64,000 bases of DNA, from contig JADKDZ010000029.1 of the NCBI GenBank assembly GCA_016718265.1, positions 236,767-300,766 on the forward strand, given 5' to 3'. Origin of the DNA: Uliginosibacterium sp. (GTDB lineage Bacteria > Pseudomonadota > Gammaproteobacteria > Burkholderiales > Rhodocyclaceae). The notes below the pieces were generated by a model, which saw only the letters and a list, made by a program, of their open reading frames with translations, ran no database searches and was not told the DNA's origin. The translations under genes were made by a program, and so were the position numbers. Shown here one piece after another: positions 1 to 6,223 of the stretch (positions are counted from its first letter, which is position 1; every line of letters starts with the position of its first letter).

Positions 1-170
1 CAGGCAAGCAGCTGGAAGAGAATCGGACCCTTGCCGACTACAACATCCAGAAAGAAGCCACCCTGCATCTGGTACTGAAGAAAGCGGCGACTGCGGTGCC
101 GCCAGTGCTGGATCCCCTCGCGATGTTGCTGCTGGGTTCGGGCGTGGCTGGCGTGCGCCAGGGGCGCTAA
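1..170 (+). CDS. Ubiquitin-like protein with C-terminal hydrophobic tail (5' end outside window)
   Basis: Only the last 55 codons are inside the window (frame from base 3). They match the C-terminal third of ubiquitin: the Gly47-Lys48 turn, the segment RTLADYNIQKEATLHLVL with the Lys63 equivalent, and the end of the last beta strand. Where ubiquitin ends in Arg-Leu-Arg-Gly-Gly, this protein continues with KKAATAVPPVLDP, a hydrophobic stretch of about 14 residues, and a basic end (VRQGR), then a TAA stop. The tail has the layout of a PEP-CTERM/IPTL-CTERM sorting signal but no canonical PEP or IPTL motif. The next gene encodes a near copy with the same tail plan, so this is a tandem duplication. 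The N-terminal part, including any signal peptide, cannot be seen. Confidence 0.85.
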   Translation, partial: GKQLEENRTLADYNIQKEATLHLVLKKAATAVPPVLDPLAMLLLGSGVAGVRQGR

Positions 171-257
171 GGCCAGGCGTGTGTGTGGCGGGCGTTCGCC
201 GGGTAGTTCTCTACGCAGTTTTTCCACTTCCAGACCATTCGAAACGATTGCTCAATC

Positions 258-650
258 ATGACGACTCGACTCGTATTCCGGCTCCTTCTGATCTCAGCCT
301 TGTTCGGGGGCGCCACGCAGGCCTGGGGGATGCAGATCTTTGTCAAAACGCTGGCGGGCAAGACCATTGCCCTCGAAGTCGAGGCCAGTGACACCATCGA
401 GAACGTCAAAGCCAAGATTCAGGACAAAGAAGGCATTCCCCCCGATCAGCAGCGTCTGCTATTTGCCGGCAAGGTCCTGGAAGAAGGGCGCACGCTGTCC
501 GACTACAACATCCAGAAGGAAGCCACCCTGCATCTGGTGCTGCAGAAAGCGGCGACTGCGGTGCCGGTGCTGGATCCTGCCGCCTTGCTCGTACTGAGTG
601 TCGGGGTGCTGCTGATCGCCCGCCGCTGCCGTTCCTCACCGCGCGTTTGA
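258..650 (+). CDS. Secreted ubiquitin-like protein with C-terminal sorting-type tail
   Basis: Protein of 130 residues in three parts. Residues 1-24 form a signal peptide (Arg at 4 and 8, hydrophobic core, small residues before Trp-Gly). Residues 25-95 align without gaps to ubiquitin 1-71 with 64 of 71 identities by eye against the human sequence; differences are at ubiquitin positions 9, 14, 19, 44, 49, 52 and 65. All seven ubiquitin lysines (6, 11, 27, 29, 33, 48, 63) and the Ile36/Leu8/Val70 surface are kept, but Ile44 is Leu and the terminal LRLRGG is replaced by QKAATA. Residues 96-130 hold a Pro-Asp-Pro turn, a hydrophobic helix (about 571-620) and a basic end (ARRCRSSPRV), like PEP/IPTL-CTERM tails. 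No strong Shine-Dalgarno precedes the ATG. The role is unknown; without Gly-Gly it cannot be conjugated by its own C terminus in the usual way. Confidence 0.93.
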   Translation: MTTRLVFRLLLISALFGGATQAWGMQIFVKTLAGKTIALEVEASDTIENVKAKIQDKEGIPPDQQRLLFAGKVLEEGRTLSDYNIQKEATLHLVLQKAATAVPVLDPAALLVLSVGVLLIARRCRSSPRV

Positions 651-992
651 TCCGGCGGCGGCGCGAGCCCGGCGGACCAGCCCGGAGAGCCTCGCCAGAT
701 GGCTCTTCGCAGCCATGCCTCTGGAGATCAAGGCCTGGTGCGGCGCTCCGGCATGCATTTGAGTCGCACCTTCAAGCAAGCAAGAGCTTTGTCCAGATAA
801 CGCCGGTCTGAAGCGCGTCCGTGCCTGATTGCGAAGGCGGATCCGTGTGCCGTCCCGAGCCGCCGCACCGCGTGCGTTCAAGGCCGCTTGCCCATGCACC
901 CCGCTCGTGCATCTTTGCGCGGTTCTCTCCAGGAATCCGTGCATCAACGCCCCTAAGTTCAAGCACTTGCAGTACTTGGCACACCGCCTGCT

Positions 993-1006
993 TTGATCAA
1001 GATCAA
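993..1006. promoter_or_regulatory. FNR/ANR-type binding site upstream of nitrate operon
   Basis: TTGATCAAGATCAA is a perfect match to the FNR/ANR consensus TTGAT-N4-ATCAA. It lies 158 bases before the flavoprotein reductase start codon. This suggests oxygen- or nitric-oxide-linked control by a CRP/FNR-family regulator, unusual for a purely assimilatory operon. No FNR gene is in the window, and no clear -10 box was identified at a fixed distance. Confidence 0.7.
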
Positions 1007-1119
1007 ATTTGAGCACCACGTACGCAGTCGCAATTGCAGCGCGTACACAAGCCGCCGGCAACGAGGTCGGGCGGTACCGGGTCAAGGGCGATCTCTGGTG
1101 TAGCTGAAGCATTCACAAC

Positions 1120-1139
1120 CGAACGCGCACGCACGTTCG
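1120..1139 (+). promoter_or_regulatory. Leader hairpin just upstream of the reductase ribosome site
   Basis: A perfect 6-bp inverted repeat, CGAACG / CGTTCG, around an 8-base loop. It ends 24 bases before the ATG at 1164 and leaves the Shine-Dalgarno AGAGGAA free. It has no U-run, so it is not an intrinsic terminator by itself, and it is not an ANTAR-type hexaloop hairpin. Function is not known; it could be a leader element or chance. Confidence 0.3.
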
Positions 1140-1163
1140 CAGCTTTCAACAGAGGAAACTGGC

Positions 1164-2408
1164 ATGAACAAGCCCAAACTCGTCGTGGTCGGCAATGGAA
1201 TGGCCGGCGTACGCACGCTGGAAGAGCTGCGAAAGATCGCGCCAGACCTGTACGACATCACGGTTATCGGTGCCGAGCCTCACCCCAATTACAACCGCAT
1301 CATGCTCTCACCCGTACTCGCGGGCGAGATGACAATCCAGGACATCATCCTGAATGACTTTGACTGGTACCGACGTAACGGTATCAGACTGATGACAGGC
1401 CAGAAGATCGTCAAGATCGACCGCGAGGCGCGCACGGTGCAGGCCGCTGACGGCTTGGCGATCAGCTATGACCGCTTGCTGCTGGCGACCGGGTCCACGC
1501 CTTTCATCCTGCCTGTGCCGGGGAGCACGCTGCCGGGCGTGCATGCCTATCGTGATATCGCCGATGCCGATGCCATGATCGAGGCCGCGGCACGCTATCG
1601 GCATGCAGTGGTGATCGGTGGCGGACTGCTGGGGCTGGAAGCGGCCAACGGCCTTGCACAACGCGGCATGACGGTGACCGTGGTGCATCTCGGCGAATGG
1701 ATCATGGAGCGCCAGCTCGACCGCCCCGCTGCAACGATGCTGCAGCGCGCGCTGGAAGCCAAGGGCATGAAGTTCAGGCTTGCTGCCCACACCGCCGAGC
1801 TGGTGCAGGGAGAGTCCGGCCGCGTCTGCGCCGTGACGCTCAAGAGCGGTGAAGTGCTGCCGGCTGAACTGGTCGTGATGGCTGCCGGCATCCGCCCGAA
1901 CACGGCGCTGGCCGAGTCTGCGGGCATTCAGTGTCAGCGTGGCATCGTGGTGAGTGACAGCTTGCAAACGAGTGACCCGGACATTTATGCGGTGGGGGAG
2001 TGCGCCAATCACCGTGGGGTGGCCTACGGCCTGGTGGCACCACTGTTCGAGCAGGCCGAGGTGCTCGCCCGGCAGCTCGCGAGTGATGGCGCCGCGGCCT
2101 ATCAGGGCTCGGTGACTTCCACCAAGCTGAAAGTCACCGGGATAGACGTCTTCTCGGCCGGCAACTTCATGGGTGGCGACGGCTGCGAAGACATCGTGCT
2201 GTCCGACCCCTCAGGTGGCGTCTACAAGCGCGTCGTGATCCAGGATGACCGGATCGTTGGTGCCGTCACCTATGGTGATACCGCTGATGGCGCCTGGTAC
2301 TTCCAGATGATCAAGGCGGGCGAGAAAGTTGCGGCGATTCGCCAGCACCTGCTCTTTGGCCCACCCCACGCCGCGGCAGACGGCAGCCACTGTCCCGCCA
2401 CTTTGTAA
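1164..2408 (+). CDS. NAD(P)/FAD-dependent reductase, NirB N-terminal-like (nitrate reductase electron donor)
   Basis: 414 residues, covering only the flavoprotein part of NirB-type nitrite reductases: FAD-binding GxGxxG at the N terminus (VVVGNGMAGVRTLEEL), the NYNRIMLSPVLAG segment typical of NirB/NasB, a second dinucleotide-binding GGGLLGLEAA near residue 150, and the AAGIRPNT/DIYAVGEC motifs of the FAD domain. NirB proteins are about twice as long; the siroheme-binding half is absent. The likely job is to pass electrons from NAD(P)H to the NasA nitrate reductase encoded 1 kb downstream, as NasC does in Klebsiella (inference). It starts at an ATG with AGAGGAA 7 bases upstream and is the first gene of the block behind the FNR-type box. 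Confidence 0.88.
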   Translation: MNKPKLVVVGNGMAGVRTLEELRKIAPDLYDITVIGAEPHPNYNRIMLSPVLAGEMTIQDIILNDFDWYRRNGIRLMTGQKIVKIDREARTVQAADGLAISYDRLLLATGSTPFILPVPGSTLPGVHAYRDIADADAMIEAAARYRHAVVIGGGLLGLEAANGLAQRGMTVTVVHLGEWIMERQLDRPAATMLQRALEAKGMKFRLAAHTAELVQGESGRVCAVTLKSGEVLPAELVVMAAGIRPNTALAESAGIQCQRGIVVSDSLQTSDPDIYAVGECANHRGVAYGLVAPLFEQAEVLARQLASDGAAAYQGSVTSTKLKVTGIDVFSAGNFMGGDGCEDIVLSDPSGGVYKRVVIQDDRIVGAVTYGDTADGAWYFQMIKAGEKVAAIRQHLLFGPPHAAADGSHCPATL

Positions 2409-2436
2409 AACCTGTTACCCCACGAGGAGCTGCGCC

Positions 2437-2490
2437 ATGAGCGAATGGGAAACCGATTTCGGCCACGACGAAGAAGACACGCAGGCTTGA
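2437..2490 (+). CDS. Possible 17-residue acidic peptide
   Basis: A short frame (MSEWETDFGHDEEDTQA) begins 28 bases after the reductase stop, with a strong Shine-Dalgarno (GAGGAG, 7 bases before ATG). It is very acidic and has no recognised domain. It could be a real small protein, a remnant of a small nitrite-reductase-like subunit, or a short frame coupling translation to the next gene. The good ribosome site is the only support. Confidence 0.35.
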   Translation: MSEWETDFGHDEEDTQA

Positions 2491-2573
2491 TGCGCGGTGC
2501 AAGCGGGCTGAGCAGACAAGCCCACTTATCACTGGCGGCCATTTCTACCCGACAGACCATGAGGAACACAATA

Positions 2574-3398
2574 ATGAATCCCCTCCCCAATCCCGCTCGT
2601 CGACACATCCTGCTCGCATTGGCCAGCTTGCCCCTGACCGGGGTTGCGCGGGCTGCCGGACCGAAACCCGGCGAGATCGGCATGCTGGAAGCCATCAACC
2701 AGGCGGGCCGCCAGCGCATGCTGTCACAGCGCATGGCCAAGCTGTATGCCCAGCAGGTGCGGGGTGTCCGCGCCAGCGACGCCCAAGCCCTGATGAGCAG
2801 CTCGATCAGCCTGTTCGATAGTCAGCTTGACACCCTTCGACGTCTGGCCACAAGCAGGAATGCAGGTGACATCGTTCAGACATACGATAAGTTGAGCGCT
2901 GGCTGGCGTGACTACAGGCAGGTCGTCAGCGCCCCCGCCAACCCGGACGGACTCCTGGCTATTGCCAGCTTGAACGAGCAGGTACTGGCCACCGCGCATC
3001 AGGGCACGTTGCAGCTGGAGAGGCTCAACGGAAGCTCGCTTGGCAAGCTCGTCAATCTCGCCGGTCGGCAGCGCATGCTCTCGCAGCGGATGTCGAAATT
3101 CTACTTCTTTATTGCCAACGGCATGGACAACGCGGAGGTGCGGAAAGGCCTTGAAGCGTCGCGCAGCGAATTCATCGCGGCGATGCAAACCCTCAAGCGG
3201 GCGCCTGAGAGTGCCGACCGCGTCCAGTCATGGATCACGCTGGCAGAATCGCAGTGGGTCTTCTTTGATGAGGCGATACGCAGTGGGCGCAGCAAGCGCA
3301 GCGAACTGGACTATCTCGACAACAACGTGGCGGTGAGCTCGGAAAACATCCTGCAAGTGATGGACAAGTTAACCGAACTGTATGCGACTTCAAGCTGA
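2574..3398 (+). CDS. Exported PilJ/NarX-type sensor domain protein with duplicated P-box-like motif
   Basis: 274 residues from the ATG at 2574, chosen because GAGGAA sits 7 bases upstream; an in-frame ATG at 2559 has no ribosome site. The N terminus has a twin Arg followed by a hydrophobic core and Ala-Arg-Ala (ARRHILLALASLPLTGVARA), a signal peptide of possible Tat type. The rest is helical and carries the same 11-residue motif twice, AGRQRMLSQRM at residues 44-54 and 163-173. This motif is typical of the PilJ/NarX N-terminal (type IV pili MCP) sensor domain, whose counterpart in NarX is the nitrate-binding P-box. There is no later membrane segment and no kinase or MCP output domain. Its place between the reductase and nasA suggests a periplasmic nitrate or nitrite binding role (inference). 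Confidence 0.8.
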   Translation: MNPLPNPARRHILLALASLPLTGVARAAGPKPGEIGMLEAINQAGRQRMLSQRMAKLYAQQVRGVRASDAQALMSSSISLFDSQLDTLRRLATSRNAGDIVQTYDKLSAGWRDYRQVVSAPANPDGLLAIASLNEQVLATAHQGTLQLERLNGSSLGKLVNLAGRQRMLSQRMSKFYFFIANGMDNAEVRKGLEASRSEFIAAMQTLKRAPESADRVQSWITLAESQWVFFDEAIRSGRSKRSELDYLDNNVAVSSENILQVMDKLTELYATSS

Positions 3399-3407
3399 GC
3401 ACATTTC

Positions 3408-6137
3408 ATGATGGCAGAAACCAGGTCCACTTGTCCGTACTGCGGCGTCGGTTGCGGGGTGATCATCCAGCATGACGGCAAGCGCGTCATCGAGGTGCGC
3501 GGGGATCCAGCGCATCCGGCCAACTTTGGCCGCCTGTGCACCAAGGGTTCCACCTTGCACTTTACCGCCAGGCCGGAGGGGCGTCTGCTGTTTCCAGAAA
3601 TGCGTCCTGGCAAGGCTGAGGCGCGTCAGCGCGTCGGCTGGGGCGAGGCGCTGGATACGGCCGCACAGCGGTTTGCCGATGTCATCACCCGGCACGGTCC
3701 GGATGCCGTCGGATTCTATCTCTCAGGTCAGCTGCTGACCGAGGACTACTATGTCTTCAACAAGCTGGCCAAGGGGCTGATCGGCAGCAATAACGTTGAT
3801 ACCAACTCGCGCCTGTGCATGAGCAGCGCGGTCGCCGCGTACAAGCAGACCCTCGGTGCGGACGCGCCACCTTGCGCGTACGAAGACTTTGATCATGCTG
3901 ATTGCCTGCTGATTGCTGGCGCCAACCCTGCATTTGCCCACCCGATCGCGTTTCGTCGCATTGAGGCGGCCAAGGCTGCGCGGCCCGGGATGAAGATCAT
4001 CGTCGTCGATCCGCGCCGTACCGACACCGCTGCGAGCGCGGATCTGCATCTGGCGATTCAGCCGGGTACTGATATCTGGCTCTTCAACGCCATGCTGCAT
4101 GTGCTGATTGCGGAGGGCTACGTCAATCTGCCCTGGATCGAGGCGCATACAGAGGGATTCGCAGCGCTCCGGGAGGCGGTGCTCCCGATCACGCCAGGCG
4201 TGGCGGCCGAGGTATGCGGTGTCAGTCAGGATGACATCGTCACCGCAGCTCGCTGGTGGGGCGCGGCCCAGGCGCCGCTCTCCCTGTGGTGCATGGGCTT
4301 GAACCAGAGCCATCACGGCACGCACAACGGCACCGCACTGATTGCCTTGTCATTGGCGCTAGGCAAGATCGGCCAGCCCGGCTGCGGTCCGTTCTCGTTG
4401 ACCGGTCAGCCCAATGCCATGGGGGGGCGCGAAGTCGGTGGGCTCGCCAACCTGCTGTCTGCCCACCGCGATCTCGCCAATCCGGCGCACCGCGCGGAAG
4501 TGGCGGCGCTATGGGGAGTCGCGGCGGTGCCGGAGAAACCCGGTCTTGCCGCGGTGGATATGTTCGAGGCGGTGCGCAGCGGAGACATTCGCGCCCTGTG
4601 GATCGTGTGCACCAACCCGGCACACTCGATGCCGCAGCAGGCTTTGATCCGCGAGGCGCTTGAGAAGTGCGAGTTCGTGGTGCTGCAGGAAGCGTATCGC
4701 AACACCGAGACTGCACCGTATGCCGATCTGCTGTTGCCGGCGACGACCTGGGCCGAGAAAGAGGGCACGGTAACGAACTCGGAGCGCTGCATCACCCATG
4801 TAAGGCCTGCCGTGTCGCCCCCGGGCGAGACGCGCGCCGACTGGCAGATCGCCTGCGAGTTTGCGCGTGTGCTGGGGGCAAAGCTGGGGCGAGGACACCT
4901 TGCCGAGCGGATGTTTGGCTATGCGGAGGCGGAAGCCGTGTTCCTCGAGCATGCCGAGAGCACGCGGGGCCGCGATCTGGACATTACCGGGCTGAGTTAC
5001 GCCACGCTGGATCTGCATGGCCCGCAGCAGTGGCCTTGCCCGGCGGGCGCAACGCGCGGGACAGCGCGGCTGTACGCCGATGGTGTTTTCCAGACTGCCA
5101 CAGGCAGGGCGCGCTTTGTGGTGCCGACAGACGTGCTCACGGCCGAGCGCTGTGATGCGCAGTATCCCTTGAGCCTGACCACCGGCCGCCTGCGGGATCA
5201 ATGGCACGGCATGAGCCGCACGGGCAAGCTTGCCCGGCTGTACAGCCATGTCGACGAGCCTCGTATCGAGCTCCACGCGAGCGACTTGAGCGCACGGGGC
5301 ATCGCGGCGGGCGATCTGGTACGGGTAGCAAGCCAGCGCGGTGCCGTGATCCTGCGGGCGCACGCCAGCGCTGAGATTCAGCCCGGGCAGGCCTTTGTGG
5401 CCATGCATTGGGGGCGGCAGTTGCTCTCGTCGTCGGGCGCGAACGAGCTGACCCTCAACGCGGTGGACCCCGCCTCGCAACAGCCGGAGCTCAAGCATGC
5501 TGCGGTGCAGATCGAGCGTGTTGACCTGCCTTGCCAGGCCATTCTGATGCGCAGTGCCGTGTATGCCGATGCCGCCAATAGCCTGGCCATCGAGCGGGCT
5601 GCCGCGCTCGCGGCGTGGCTGCCGCGCTTTGACTATGCCAGTGTCGCGCTCGCCGGGCGTGAGTTTGCGACTGTCGTGGTACGCATCGCCCATGCCGTGC
5701 CGATCCCGCAGGCATGGCTGGAGGAACTCGATGCCTTGATGGATCTGAACGGCGAGCATAGCCTCAGCTACGCCGATGCAGCCTGCGGCATCAGCAAGAA
5801 GGCGGTCGTTGAGGACGGGATGCTGACGGGTTTGCGCCTGACCGGCGAGACTGCGGCGAGTGGCTGGCTGAAAGAGTTGATGGTCGAGCGTGCGCCCGCC
5901 GAAGCAGTCCGCCGCTGGCTGTTTGCACCGCTGCCCAAGGCGCCGGTCGGCGGGGCCGCACGCGGGCGGATCGTGTGCAATTGTCTGAACGTGTCAGAGA
6001 ACGAGATTCGTGCGGCGCTGGCGTCCGGCGCCGATCTGCCCGGCCTGCAAGCCAGTCTCAAGTGCGGCACGTCCTGCGGCTCTTGCGTGCCGGAACTCAA
6101 GCGCCTGATTGCAGAAGGGAACCAGGCGCTCGCCTGA
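3408..6137 (+). CDS. nasA: Assimilatory nitrate reductase catalytic subunit
   Basis: 909 residues of the molybdopterin oxidoreductase family. The N terminus holds the [4Fe-4S] ligands CPYCGVGCGV and, further on, GRLCTKGS. Middle motifs such as NSRLCMSSAV, GANPAFAHP, VDPRRTDTA and GQPNAMGGREVGGL are typical of NasA/NapA bis-MGD enzymes. The C-terminal 60 residues form a BFD-like [2Fe-2S] domain with IVCNCLNV and CGTSCGSC, a NasA hallmark absent from NapA. There is no signal peptide, so it acts in the cytoplasm, reducing nitrate to nitrite. The ATG at 3408 lies 9 bases after the sensor gene, so the two are probably co-transcribed; a second ATG at 3411 is possible. Confidence 0.95.
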   Translation: MMAETRSTCPYCGVGCGVIIQHDGKRVIEVRGDPAHPANFGRLCTKGSTLHFTARPEGRLLFPEMRPGKAEARQRVGWGEALDTAAQRFADVITRHGPDAVGFYLSGQLLTEDYYVFNKLAKGLIGSNNVDTNSRLCMSSAVAAYKQTLGADAPPCAYEDFDHADCLLIAGANPAFAHPIAFRRIEAAKAARPGMKIIVVDPRRTDTAASADLHLAIQPGTDIWLFNAMLHVLIAEGYVNLPWIEAHTEGFAALREAVLPITPGVAAEVCGVSQDDIVTAARWWGAAQAPLSLWCMGLNQSHHGTHNGTALIALSLALGKIGQPGCGPFSLTGQPNAMGGREVGGLANLLSAHRDLANPAHRAEVAALWGVAAVPEKPGLAAVDMFEAVRSGDIRALWIVCTNPAHSMPQQALIREALEKCEFVVLQEAYRNTETAPYADLLLPATTWAEKEGTVTNSERCITHVRPAVSPPGETRADWQIACEFARVLGAKLGRGHLAERMFGYAEAEAVFLEHAESTRGRDLDITGLSYATLDLHGPQQWPCPAGATRGTARLYADGVFQTATGRARFVVPTDVLTAERCDAQYPLSLTTGRLRDQWHGMSRTGKLARLYSHVDEPRIELHASDLSARGIAAGDLVRVASQRGAVILRAHASAEIQPGQAFVAMHWGRQLLSSSGANELTLNAVDPASQQPELKHAAVQIERVDLPCQAILMRSAVYADAANSLAIERAAALAAWLPRFDYASVALAGREFATVVVRIAHAVPIPQAWLEELDALMDLNGEHSLSYADAACGISKKAVVEDGMLTGLRLTGETAASGWLKELMVERAPAEAVRRWLFAPLPKAPVGGAARGRIVCNCLNVSENEIRAALASGADLPGLQASLKCGTSCGSCVPELKRLIAEGNQALA

Positions 6138-6152
6138 GCGGGACATGGCATG

Positions 6153-6176
6153 AAAAAAGGCCGCCCGAAGGCGGCC
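6153..6176 (-). terminator. Intrinsic terminator of the DegQ/MucD-like gene
   Basis: GGCCGCC-cgaa-GGCGGCC hairpin (6159-6176). On the minus strand it is followed by six U residues (A-run 6153-6158 on the plus strand). It therefore ends the minus-strand protease gene. A second hairpin, GGCACC-GGGG-GGTGCC at 6188-6203, lies between it and the protease stop codon. Confidence 0.8.
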
Positions 6177-6223
6177 AAAGAGGAGGTGGCACCGGGGGGT
6201 GCCGGGGGTAAGACGGAGCGTGA

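Larger units (their letters stand above)
651..1163. other. Intergenic region between ubiquitin-like gene and nitrate genes
   Basis: No convincing gene is seen in these 513 bases. A minus-strand open frame covers most of it, but it is Arg/Ala-rich, resembles no family I know and has no clear ribosome site. The right part carries the FNR-type box and a hairpin that are listed separately and belong to the downstream nitrate operon. No clear terminator follows the ubiquitin-like gene. Confidence 0.5.

Noticed and set aside
636..1112. Minus-strand open frame of 158 codons upstream of the nitrate operon
   Set aside because: Arg/Ala-rich, no ribosome site, no family resemblance, and it covers the FNR-type box and the hairpin; more likely chance in GC-rich DNA.
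1007..1163. ANTAR-type tandem hairpins before the nas reductase gene, by analogy with nrtA
   Set aside because: Hairpins can be drawn (for example 1120-1139), but none has a hexaloop with A1 and G4, and there is no terminator after them.
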